From NCBI RefSeq assembly GCF_014764365.1, contig NZ_CP061718.1, positions 3,736,501 to 3,800,500 of the forward strand: a DNA stretch of 64,000 nt, read 5' to 3'. Positions 8,997-17,270 of this stretch are shown here, in pieces; positions within the stretch are counted from its first letter, which is position 1, and each line of letters starts with the position of its first letter. The position numbers and the translations under genes are program-made. The notes beneath the pieces are model-generated. The model searched no databases, had not been told where the DNA came from, and worked only from the letters and a program-made list of their open reading frames with translations. Source of the DNA: Roseococcus microcysteis. GTDB lineage: Bacteria; Pseudomonadota; Alphaproteobacteria; Acetobacterales; Acetobacteraceae.

Positions 8997-10865
8997 ATGA
9001 CCGTCCTGACCCTCCGCGACCTGACCCTGCGCATGGCCGGCCGCCCGCTGCTGGAGGGTGCCTCGCTGCAGGTGGATACGGGCCGCAAGATCGGCCTGGT
9101 GGGCCGCAACGGCGCCGGAAAGTCCACCCTGATCCGCGCCATCCTGGGTGAGGTGGGGCTGGATGGCGGGGACATCCGGCTCGCCGCCCGCGCCCGCATG
9201 GGCCATGTGGCGCAGGAGGCGCCGGCGGGGTCGGAGAGCCTGCTGGACATCGTCCTCTCCGCCGACACCGAGCGCGCCGCCCTGCTGGCCGAGGCCGAAG
9301 CCGGCCCCGAGCCCGTTCGCGCGGCCGAAATCCAGGAACGCCTCATCGCCATCCAGGCCGACAGCGCGCCGTCGCGCGCGGCCACCATCCTGGCGGGCCT
9401 CGGCTTCGACGCGGCGGCGCAGGCGCGGCCCTCTTCGGAATTCTCGGGCGGCTGGCGCATGCGCGTGAGCCTGGCGCGCGCCCTCTTCCTGGAGCCCGAC
9501 CTGCTGCTGCTGGACGAGCCGACCAACCACCTGGACCTTGAGGCGGCGCTCTGGCTGGAGGGCTGGCTGCAGCGCTTCTCGGGGGCGGCCATCGTCATCA
9601 GCCATGACCGGGGCATGCTCGATCGCTGCGTGGATTCCATCGCGCATCTCGATCAGCGGCGGATCACGCTCTACCCCGGCAATTTCGAGAGCTTCGTGCG
9701 CATCCGCACCGAGCGCGCGGCCCAGCAGGCGGCGCAGAACGCGCGCATCGCGGCGCAGCGGGCGCATATGCAGTCCTTCGTGGACCGTTTCCGCGCCCAG
9801 GCCACCAAGGCGCGCCAGGCGCAATCCCGCCTGAAGGCGCTGGAGCGACTGCCGCCCATCGAGGCCATCGTGGAGGACAGCGAGACCCATTTCGCCTTCC
9901 CCGAGCCCGAGCAGCTCTCGCCGCCCATCCTGAGCGTGGCCCGCGGGGTGGTGGGCTATGGCGAGCGCGCGGTACTGCGCGGCCTCGACATCCGCATTGA
10001 CCAGGAGGACCGGATCGCGCTGCTGGGCGCGAACGGCAATGGCAAGTCCACGCTGGCGAAGCTGCTGGCCGGGCGGCTCGGCCTCATGGCCGGCGAGATG
10101 CACCGCGACCGGCGCATCCGCGTGGGGTATTTCGCGCAGCACCAGGCCGATGAGCTGAACCCGGACGGCACGCCGCTCTCCCACATGCAGGAGGCCCTGC
10201 CGCGCGCGACCCCCGCGCAATGCCGGTCCCAGCTCGCGCGCTTCGGGCTGGACGCGGACCGGGCCGAGACCCGCGTGACGGCGCTCTCGGGCGGCGAGAA
10301 GGCCCGGCTGCTGCTGGCGCTGACCACGCGCGAGGCGCCGCACATGCTCATCTTGGATGAGCCCACCAACCACCTCGACATCGATGCGCGCGAGGCCCTG
10401 GTGCGGGCCCTGGCCGACTACCAGGGCGCCGTGCTGCTCATCAGCCACGACCCGCATCTGGTGGAGCTGGTGGCGGACCGGCTCTGGCTGGTGGCCGATG
10501 GCGCCGTCACCCCCTTCGAGGGCGACCTGGACGACTACCGCGCGCATCTCGCGCAGCGCGCGCGCGGCGGCGCCAAGCCCAGCGAGGCGCCCCCCGTTCG
10601 CCGCGACGAACGCCGCGGCCGCGCCGAGCAGCGGCAGAACCTGGCCCCCCTGCGCCAGCGCCTGCGCGAGGTCGAGGCCGCCATGGAAAAGCTGAACGCC
10701 GAGGCGCGCGTGATTGACGACGCGCTGGCCGACCCGCGCCTCTATGACCGCAACAAGCCGGACCTGATCGCGCGCGCGACCGCCCGCCGCGCCGCCATCG
10801 CCAAGGAGGTGGCCGCGCTGGAGGAGGAATGGCTGGAACTCAGCGAATCGCTGGAGGCGGCGTGA
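8997..10865 (+). CDS. ABC-F family ATPase (YheS-like)
   Basis: A soluble twin-ATPase of the ABC-F class, whose members act on ribosomes (translation factors or antibiotic protection); it has no membrane domain. Domain 1 has Walker A GRNGAGKST (residues 36-44), signature FSGGWRMRVSLARAL and Walker B LLLLDEPTNHLDLEA. A charged linker (RAAQQAAQNARIAAQRAHMQ) follows. Domain 2 has GANGNGKST, LSGGEKARLLLAL and LILDEPTNHLDIDA. A C-terminal coiled coil (LRQRLREVEAAMEKLNAEA and on) is as in YheS. The stop overlaps a GTG start of the methyltransferase gene. Confidence 0.92.
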   Translation: MTVLTLRDLTLRMAGRPLLEGASLQVDTGRKIGLVGRNGAGKSTLIRAILGEVGLDGGDIRLAARARMGHVAQEAPAGSESLLDIVLSADTERAALLAEAEAGPEPVRAAEIQERLIAIQADSAPSRAATILAGLGFDAAAQARPSSEFSGGWRMRVSLARALFLEPDLLLLDEPTNHLDLEAALWLEGWLQRFSGAAIVISHDRGMLDRCVDSIAHLDQRRITLYPGNFESFVRIRTERAAQQAAQNARIAAQRAHMQSFVDRFRAQATKARQAQSRLKALERLPPIEAIVEDSETHFAFPEPEQLSPPILSVARGVVGYGERAVLRGLDIRIDQEDRIALLGANGNGKSTLAKLLAGRLGLMAGEMHRDRRIRVGYFAQHQADELNPDGTPLSHMQEALPRATPAQCRSQLARFGLDADRAETRVTALSGGEKARLLLALTTREAPHMLILDEPTNHLDIDAREALVRALADYQGAVLLISHDPHLVELVADRLWLVADGAVTPFEGDLDDYRAHLAQRARGGAKPSEAPPVRRDERRGRAEQRQNLAPLRQRLREVEAAMEKLNAEARVIDDALADPRLYDRNKPDLIARATARRAAIAKEVAALEEEWLELSESLEAA

Positions 10866-11496
10866 ACCGCCAGGACAGCATCCGCGCCCGCACCAACCGC
10901 GATTGGGATGGTGCGCCCTACTATGCCCAGGCCGAGGCCTGGCTGGGCTTCTTCTGGTCACCCGAGAAGCCGGTGCTGAAATACTTCAAGCGGCTGGATC
11001 TCTCGCGCACCATCGAGCTCGCCTGCGGGCATGGCCGCCACGCCGCCCAATGCCTGGACCGCGTGGGCGAGATCACGCTGGTGGATGTGGACGAGAGCAA
11101 CATCACCCATTGCCGCCAGCGCTTCGCGGGCGACGCGCGCGTGCGGTACGTGGTCAACAACGGCCACGATCTGGCGGACTGCGACATTGGCGCCCACACC
11201 TCGCTCTACTGCTACGACGCCATGGTGCATTTCGAGTTGCTGGATGTGTTCACTACATCCGCGAGATGCATCGCGTGCTGGTGCCGGGCGGCCTCGCCCT
11301 GCTGCACGTCTCGAACAACATGCAGGATCCGGGCGGATTCTATCAGCAGAATGACCGCTGGCGGAATTTCGGCAGCGTGGACGTGGTGCGCCATGTGGCC
11401 GACCGTCTGGACATGCCCTGCATCGCGCATGAGATTTTCGACTGGGGGGGAACGCCGAAGGTGGATGGCCTCGTCCTGCTGGAGCGCCGACCATGA
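10862..11496 (+). CDS. Class I SAM-dependent methyltransferase (apparent frameshift)
   Basis: A small soluble methyltransferase, about 211 residues after repair; the substrate is unknown. Motif I is IELACGHGRHAAQC, an acidic strand-2 end is LVDVDESN, and the post-motif region is REMHRVLVPGGLALLHVSNN. The first two-thirds and the last third are in different frames. The break is near 11250: reading an extra C turns ELLDVF directly into HYIREMHRVL. Unlike the other four breaks in this window this is not a long homopolymer. GTG at 10862 overlaps the ABC-F stop (GTGA), and the stop overlaps the next ATG. Confidence 0.75.
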
Positions 11497-12602
11497 GCCT
11501 TTCGCCCATCCCCCTGCCGCATGGCATCCGGAGCCGCATGGTTCCCCATGTGAACGGCCTGACCATGCATGTGCTGGAAGCGGGCCATGAGACGCCGGGC
11601 CGCCCGCTGCTGCTGCTACTGCACGGCTTCCCGGAGCTGGCCTATTCCTGGCGGCATGTGATGCGGCCGCTGGCGGCCTCGGGCTTTCATGTCGTCGCGC
11701 CCGACCTGCGTGGCTATGGCCGCACCACGGGCGCCGACACGCGCTATGACGGGGACCTCGCGCAGTTCCGCCAGATGAATTTGACGCGCGATGTGGTGGG
11801 GCTGGTCCACGCGCTGGGCCACAAGCGGGTGCATGCCCTGGTGGGGCATGATTTCGGCTCGCCCGTCGCGGCACATGCCACGCTGGTGCGGCCCGACATC
11901 TTCCCGGCCGTCGCCTTGATGAGCGCGCCCTTCAGCGGCCCGCTCGCGCTGCGCGACGGCACGCCGCCGCCCGCGCAGGACATCGTGGCCGAGCTCGCTT
12001 CCATCGGGCGCAAGCATTACCACTGGTATTACTCGACGCCCGAGGCCAATGGCGACATGACGGGCGCGCCGCAAGGCCTGCCCGCCTTCATTCGCGGCTA
12101 CTACCACCACAAGAGCGCCGACTGGGCGGAGAACAGGCCCGTTCCCCTGACGGCCTGGAGTGCCGCGGAACTGGCGAAGCTGCCCACCTACTATGTCATG
12201 AACCTGCACGAGGACATGGCGCAGACCGTGGCCCCCCACACCCCCCCGCAATACAGCCCCTGGCTGACCGAGGAGGATGTGGGTTTCTACGCCGGCGAAT
12301 ACGCCCGCACCGGCTTCCAGGGCGGGCTGAACTGGTACCGCATCCGCACCTCGAAACGCTTCGACGCCGACATGGAGGCCTTCACCGGCCGCACCATTGA
12401 CGTGCCCAGCATCTTCATCGCCGGCGCCTCGGACTGGGGCATCCATCAATCGCCCGGCGCGCTGGCGCGGATGAACGGCACCGCCTGCACCGACATGCGC
12501 GGCGTGCATCTGGTGGAGGGCGCGGGCCATTGGGTGCAGCAGGAACAGCCTGAGGCCACGACGCGACTGCTGCTCGACTTCATCAACACCCTGCCGGGCT
12601 GA
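11493..12602 (+). CDS. Alpha/beta-fold hydrolase, epoxide-hydrolase-like
   Basis: A 369-residue alpha/beta hydrolase. The oxyanion motif LLHGFPELAYSWRHVM has the HGxP form, and the nucleophile elbow is VGHDFGS, so the nucleophile is Asp120, as in epoxide hydrolases and haloalkane dehalogenases rather than esterases. A Tyr/Trp-rich cap (KHYHWYYSTPEANGD) and the late catalytic histidine in VEGAGHWVQQEQPEAT complete the pattern. It hydrolyses a small covalent substrate, but which one is unknown. It starts inside the methyltransferase stop; the 31-nt gap to the Bug gene suggests co-transcription. Confidence 0.8.
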   Translation: MSLSPIPLPHGIRSRMVPHVNGLTMHVLEAGHETPGRPLLLLLHGFPELAYSWRHVMRPLAASGFHVVAPDLRGYGRTTGADTRYDGDLAQFRQMNLTRDVVGLVHALGHKRVHALVGHDFGSPVAAHATLVRPDIFPAVALMSAPFSGPLALRDGTPPPAQDIVAELASIGRKHYHWYYSTPEANGDMTGAPQGLPAFIRGYYHHKSADWAENRPVPLTAWSAAELAKLPTYYVMNLHEDMAQTVAPHTPPQYSPWLTEEDVGFYAGEYARTGFQGGLNWYRIRTSKRFDADMEAFTGRTIDVPSIFIAGASDWGIHQSPGALARMNGTACTDMRGVHLVEGAGHWVQQEQPEATTRLLLDFINTLPG

Positions 12603-12633
12603 ACCCGGCCGGACCCCCGAGGGAGGTTTTTCC

Positions 12634-13596
12634 ATGCTGACCCGCCGCGCCAGCCTTGGCGCCACCATGGCCGCCTTGGCCGCACCCAGCCTGGCGCGGG
12701 CCCAGGGCACGCCGCTGCGCCTCATCGTGCCCGCCCCCGCCGGCGGCTCCACCGACATCCTCGCCCGGGTGGTGGGGGAGCGCGCGGGGCAATTGCTCAA
12801 CCAGCCCGTCGTGGTGGACAACCGCGGCGGCGCGGGCGGCATCATCGGCACCGAGGCGGCGGCCCGAGCGGCCCCGGATGGCAACACCCTGGTCCTGGGC
12901 CACAACCAGACCCATGCCTCCAACCAGTGGATGGCGCCCAGCCTGCCCTATCACGTCGTGGAAAGCTTCGTGCCCGTGGCGCGGCTCGCCACCGTGCATC
13001 ATGCCACCGTGGTGCCCGCCAATTCCCGCGCGCAGGACATGGCGGGGCTGGCGGCCATGGGGCGCAATGGCGGGCGGGTGAACTACGCCTCCTCCCAGGC
13101 GGGCAGCGCGAGCCATGTCATCGCCGAGACCTTCGTGCGGCGCATGCAGATGGAGGCGACGCATGTGCCCTATCGCGGCGGCGCGCCGGCGGTGACGGAC
13201 ACCATCGCCGGGGTGGTGGATTTCTTCGTCTCGACCTGGCCGCAGATCGTGACCTTCGTGCGGGATGGCCGGGTGCGGGCCCTCTCGGTCGGCGCGCCCA
13301 TGCGCCTGCCGGAATTCCCGAACATCCCCACCACCGAGGAAGCCGGCGTGCCCTTCATGGCGGTGGATGCCTGGTTCGGCCTCTTCGCGCCGCGCGGCAC
13401 GGCGGAGGCGCGCGTGGCGCAACTGGGCGCCGCCTTCATCGCCGCCCTGGGCGAACCGGCGGTGGCCGAGCGCGCGGTCCGCGCCGGGCTGAACAGCGCC
13501 CCGCTGACGCCGCTGGAGTTCACCGCCTTCCATTTGGAAGAGGTGCAGCGCTGGCGCGAGATGGCCGAACTCACCGGCATCCGCATGAGCAGCTGA
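12634..13596 (+). CDS. Tripartite tricarboxylate transporter substrate-binding protein (Bug/TctC family)
   Basis: A periplasmic solute receptor of 320 residues. The signal peptide is MLTRRASLGATMAALAAPSL followed by an ARAQ cleavage region, with an arginine pair that may suit Tat export. Family segments are LIVPAPAGGSTDILARVVGE, VVVDNRGGAGGIIGTEAAA, THVPYRGGAPAVTDTIAG and LPEFPNIPTTEEAGVP. Bug proteins bind carboxylates or amides; most are orphans without TctA/TctB genes next to them, as here. The position just before the hydantoinase suggests, but does not show, that it recognises a related substrate. A strong AGGGAGG ribosome site precedes the ATG. Confidence 0.92.
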   Translation: MLTRRASLGATMAALAAPSLARAQGTPLRLIVPAPAGGSTDILARVVGERAGQLLNQPVVVDNRGGAGGIIGTEAAARAAPDGNTLVLGHNQTHASNQWMAPSLPYHVVESFVPVARLATVHHATVVPANSRAQDMAGLAAMGRNGGRVNYASSQAGSASHVIAETFVRRMQMEATHVPYRGGAPAVTDTIAGVVDFFVSTWPQIVTFVRDGRVRALSVGAPMRLPEFPNIPTTEEAGVPFMAVDAWFGLFAPRGTAEARVAQLGAAFIAALGEPAVAERAVRAGLNSAPLTPLEFTAFHLEEVQRWREMAELTGIRMSS

Positions 13597-13608
13597 ACCG
13601 GATGTGAT

Positions 13609-13637
13609 CGCGGCGCGCTTCCCCCTTGCGCGCCGCG
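13609..13637 (+). terminator. Strong hairpin between the Bug gene and the hydantoinase gene
   Basis: A perfect 10-bp GC stem (CGCGGCGCGC at 13609-13618 with GCGCGCCGCG at 13628-13637) and a 9-nt pyrimidine loop start 12 nt after the Bug gene stop. There is no U-tract, so this may be an mRNA-processing or 3'-stabilising element allowing unequal expression of binding protein and enzyme. Confidence 0.4.
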
Positions 13638-13679
13638 CCCGCTCGCTTCAAACCGGGCGGGCAGGCAGGGGGTTGGCGA

Positions 13680-16600
13680 ATGGTGGCGGGGCGCTGGCAA
13701 TTCTGGGTGGATCGGGGCGGCACCTTCACCGACCTCGTGGCCCGGCACCCGGATGGGACGCTCTCCACCGCCAAGCTGCTGTCCGAGAATCCTGAACGTT
13801 ACCGGGATGCCGCGGTGGCCGGCATCCGCCAGATGCTGGGCCTGCCCGTCGGTGCGCCGCTGCCCGAAGGCGCCGTCGAGGCGGTGAAGATGGGCACCAC
13901 GGTGGCCACCAACGCCCTGCTGGAGCGCAAGGGCGAGCCCGTCCTGCTTCTGGTGAACCAGGGCTTCGCCGACATGGCCCGCATCGGCAACCAGGCGCGG
14001 CCCCGGCTTTTCGACCTGCATGTGAAGCTGCCCGAGCTGCTGCACGCGCGTGTGGCCGAAATCCCGGGCCGGGTGGCGGTGGACGGCACCGAGATCACGC
14101 CCCTGGACGAGGACGCGGCCCGCGCGGCGCTGCGCGCGGCCCATGCGGAGGGAATCCGCGCGGTCGCCATCGTGCTGATGCACGCCTGGGCGCATCCGGC
14201 GCATGAGCAGCGCCTGGGTGCCATCGCCGCCGAGGAGGGCTTCACCCAGATCAGCCTCTCGCATCAGGCGAGCCCGCTGCCGCGCATCGTGCCGCGTGGC
14301 GATACGGCGGTGGTGGATGCCTATCTCTCGCCCATCCTGCGGCGCTACGTCGCGCAGGTGGCGGAAGAGCTTGGCGCCGGCCCCAGGCTCTTCTTCATGC
14401 AATCCTCCGGCGGGCTCGCGGAAGCCGGCGCCTTCCAGGGCAAGGACGCCATCCTCTCCGGTCCCGCCGGCGGCATCGTGGGGGCGGCGCGCACCGCGGC
14501 CATGGCGGGGTTCGAGCGCATCATCGGCTTCGACATGGGCGGCACCAGCACCGATGTGGCGCTCTATGCCGGCCAGTATGAGCGCGCCTTCGAAACCGTG
14601 GTGGCCGGCGTGCGGATGCGCGCGCCCATGATGGCCATCAACACGGTGGCGGCCGGCGGCGGCTCCATCCTGCACTATGACGGCGCGCGCTTCCGCGTGG
14701 GGCCGGACAGCGCGGGCGCCGTGCCCGGCCCCGCCGCCTATCGCCGTGGCGGCCCGCTGACCGTGACCGACGCCAACGTCATGACGGGCAAGATCCAGCC
14801 CGCGCACTTCCCGGCCATCTTTGGCCCCGATGGCGACCAGCCGCTCGATGCCGAGACGGTGCGGGCGAAGTTCAGCGAACTCGCCGCCCGCATCGGCCAA
14901 TCGCCGGAAGAGGTCGCCGAAGGCTTCCTCCGCATCGCCGTCGCCAACATGGCGCATGCCATCCGGCAGGTCTCGCTCCAGCGCGGCCATGACGTGACGC
15001 GCTACACCCTGGCCTGCTTCGGCGGCGCGGGCGGGCAGCATGCCTGCCTGGTGGCCGACGAGCTGGGCATGGAGACGGTGTTCCTGCACCCCTTCGCGGG
15101 CGTGCTCAGCGCCTACGGGATGGGGCTGGCCGACCAGTCCGTGATCCGCGAGGCGGCCATCGAGGCCTCGCTGGAGGAGGCCGCCATCGCCCCCCTGCGC
15201 GAGCGCCTCGCGGCGCTGGAGGAGGCGGGCCGCGAAGAGCTGGCGCGCCAGGGGGCTGACGCCACGGCCCTCACGGCCCAGCACCGCGTCCATCTGCGCT
15301 ATGCCGGTACCGACAGCTTCCTGCCCGTCCCCATGGGCGACGCCGCCGAGTTGCTGGAACGCTTCACCGCCGCCCACCGCGCCCGCTTCGGCTTCGCCAC
15401 GCCCGAACGCCCCGTGGTCATTGAAGCCGCGGTGGTCGAGGTGACCCTGCCTGGCGACGCGGTGGCGGAGACGCCGCTCGCCCCCCGCCCGGCGGGCGAG
15501 GCGATCCCGCTGCTGGACCGCGTGCGGGTCTTCATGGCCGGCGCGCATCACGATGCGCCGGTGCATGACCGCGAGGCGCTCCGCGCGGGCGACGCCATCC
15601 GTGGCCCCGCCTTGATCCGCGAAGCCATCGCGACCACGGTCGTCGAGCCCGGCTGGGAGGCGCGCGTCACACCGCTCAACCACCTGGTGCTGCACCGCGT
15701 CGAGGCGCGGGCGGCGGCGCGGGAGGCCGATGCCTCGCGCCCCGACCCGGTGATGCTGGAGCTGTTCAACAACCTCTTCATGGCCATCGCCGAGCAGACC
15801 GGCACGGTGCTGCAGAACACGAGCCAGAGCGTGAACATCAAGGAGAGGCTGGACTTCTCCTGCGCCATCTTCGACGCGACGGGCGCGCTGGTCGCCAATG
15901 CCCCGCATGTGCCGGTGCATCTGGGCGCGATGGGCGAGAGCGTGCGGACCGTCATCAACAGCCGTGGCGCCACACTGCGGCCCGGCGACGTGGTGGCCCT
16001 GAACAACCCCTACAATGGCGGCACGCACCTGCCGGATGTGACGGTCATCACGCCCGTCTTCGACGAAGCCGGCACGGAGATCCTGTTCTTCGTGGGCAGC
16101 CGTGGTCACCACGCCGATATCGGCGGCCTGACGCCGGGCTCCACCCCGCCTGGCTCCGCGACGCTGGAGGAGGAAGGCGTTGTCATTGACGACTTCCTGC
16201 TGGTGGAACAGGGCCGCTTCCGCGAGGCCGAGTTCCGCGCCCTGCTGGAAGGCGCCCGCTACCCCGCCCGCGCGCCGGACGTGAACATCGCGGACATCAA
16301 GGCGCAGGTGGCGGCGAACGAGACCGGCGTGCAGGAACTGCGCGCGGCCGTCGCCTCCTTCGGCCTGGACACGGTGCGCGCCTATATGCGCCACGTCATG
16401 GACAACGCGGAGGAGAGCGTCCGCCGCGTGCTGGCGAAGCTGAAGGATGGCCGCTTCGAGACGCGCACCGATGACGGCACGCCGCTGGTGGTGGAGGTCC
16501 GCGTGGACCAGGCCAATCGTCGCGCCATCATTGACTTCACCGGCACGGGCCCACAGCGGCCGGACAATTTCAACGCGCCGCCCGCCGTCTGCCGCGCCGT

Positions 16601-17270
16601 GGTGCTCTACTGCTTCCGCACCCTGGTGGGCGAGGACATCCCGCTCAATGATGGCTGCCTGAAGCCGCTCGAGATTATCGTGCCGCCGGCCAGCTTCCTC
16701 AGCCCCGAGCCCGGCCGCGCCGTGGTGGCCGGCAACACCGAGGTCAGCCAGATGACCTGCAACGCGCTGCTGGCCGCGCTGGACGCCTGCGCCAGCGCCC
16801 AGGCCACGATGAACAACCTGCTCTTCGGCGACGCGCAGTACCAGTACTACGAGACGGTCTGCGGCGGGGTGGGCGCGGGCCCTGGCTTCGAGGGCGCCAG
16901 CGCCGTGCAGACCCACATGACCAACACCCGCATGACCGACCCCGAGATCCTGGAGATGCGCTACCCGGTGCGGCTGGAGGAATTCTCCATCCGGCGCGGC
17001 TCGGGCGGCGCGGGGCAGTGGCGGGGCGGCGACGGCTCGCGCCGGCGCATCCGCTTCCTGCGGCCCATGCAGGCGGTGGTGGTGGCCTCGCGCCGCAACG
17101 TGGCTCCGCATGGGCTGCATGGCGGCGCCGATGGCGCGCCCGGCCGGCAATGGGTGGAGCGCGCGGACGGCACCACCACGCCCATCCCCGGCAATGCCGG
17201 CAAGGCCGATCTCGGCGTGGATGACGTGCTGGTGCTGGAAACGCCAGGCGGCGGCGGCTGGGGCAGGTGA
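13680..17270 (+). CDS. Fused hydantoinase A/B, 5-oxoprolinase-type protein
   Basis: One chain of 1196 residues joins HyuA and HyuB. The first half is ASKHA-like: FWVDRGGTFTDLVARHPDG, KMGTTVATNALLERKGEP, GFDMGGTSTDVALYAG. The second half (from about residue 695) is the HyuB domain: MLELFNNLFMAIAEQTGTVL, LNNPYNGGTHLPDVTVITPV, GSRGHHADIGG, RRGSGGAGQWRGGDGSRRRI. This is the layout of ATP-dependent 5-oxoprolinases, which open cyclic amides; bacterial homologues act on hydantoins, oxoproline or acetone-type substrates, so the substrate stays open. The ATG at 13680 puts FWVDRGGTFTD at the start. The stop overlaps the AsmA GTG. Confidence 0.9.
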   Translation: MVAGRWQFWVDRGGTFTDLVARHPDGTLSTAKLLSENPERYRDAAVAGIRQMLGLPVGAPLPEGAVEAVKMGTTVATNALLERKGEPVLLLVNQGFADMARIGNQARPRLFDLHVKLPELLHARVAEIPGRVAVDGTEITPLDEDAARAALRAAHAEGIRAVAIVLMHAWAHPAHEQRLGAIAAEEGFTQISLSHQASPLPRIVPRGDTAVVDAYLSPILRRYVAQVAEELGAGPRLFFMQSSGGLAEAGAFQGKDAILSGPAGGIVGAARTAAMAGFERIIGFDMGGTSTDVALYAGQYERAFETVVAGVRMRAPMMAINTVAAGGGSILHYDGARFRVGPDSAGAVPGPAAYRRGGPLTVTDANVMTGKIQPAHFPAIFGPDGDQPLDAETVRAKFSELAARIGQSPEEVAEGFLRIAVANMAHAIRQVSLQRGHDVTRYTLACFGGAGGQHACLVADELGMETVFLHPFAGVLSAYGMGLADQSVIREAAIEASLEEAAIAPLRERLAALEEAGREELARQGADATALTAQHRVHLRYAGTDSFLPVPMGDAAELLERFTAAHRARFGFATPERPVVIEAAVVEVTLPGDAVAETPLAPRPAGEAIPLLDRVRVFMAGAHHDAPVHDREALRAGDAIRGPALIREAIATTVVEPGWEARVTPLNHLVLHRVEARAAAREADASRPDPVMLELFNNLFMAIAEQTGTVLQNTSQSVNIKERLDFSCAIFDATGALVANAPHVPVHLGAMGESVRTVINSRGATLRPGDVVALNNPYNGGTHLPDVTVITPVFDEAGTEILFFVGSRGHHADIGGLTPGSTPPGSATLEEEGVVIDDFLLVEQGRFREAEFRALLEGARYPARAPDVNIADIKAQVAANETGVQELRAAVASFGLDTVRAYMRHVMDNAEESVRRVLAKLKDGRFETRTDDGTPLVVEVRVDQANRRAIIDFTGTGPQRPDNFNAPPAVCRAVVLYCFRTLVGEDIPLNDGCLKPLEIIVPPASFLSPEPGRAVVAGNTEVSQMTCNALLAALDACASAQATMNNLLFGDAQYQYYETVCGGVGAGPGFEGASAVQTHMTNTRMTDPEILEMRYPVRLEEFSIRRGSGGAGQWRGGDGSRRRIRFLRPMQAVVVASRRNVAPHGLHGGADGAPGRQWVERADGTTTPIPGNAGKADLGVDDVLVLETPGGGGWGR

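Noticed and set aside
13170-17150. 1326-codon open frame on the minus strand opposite the hydantoinase gene
   Set aside because: Its translation is His/Gly/Arg/Ala-rich low-complexity text mirroring the GC-rich codons of the plus-strand gene, which has clear family motifs along its whole length.
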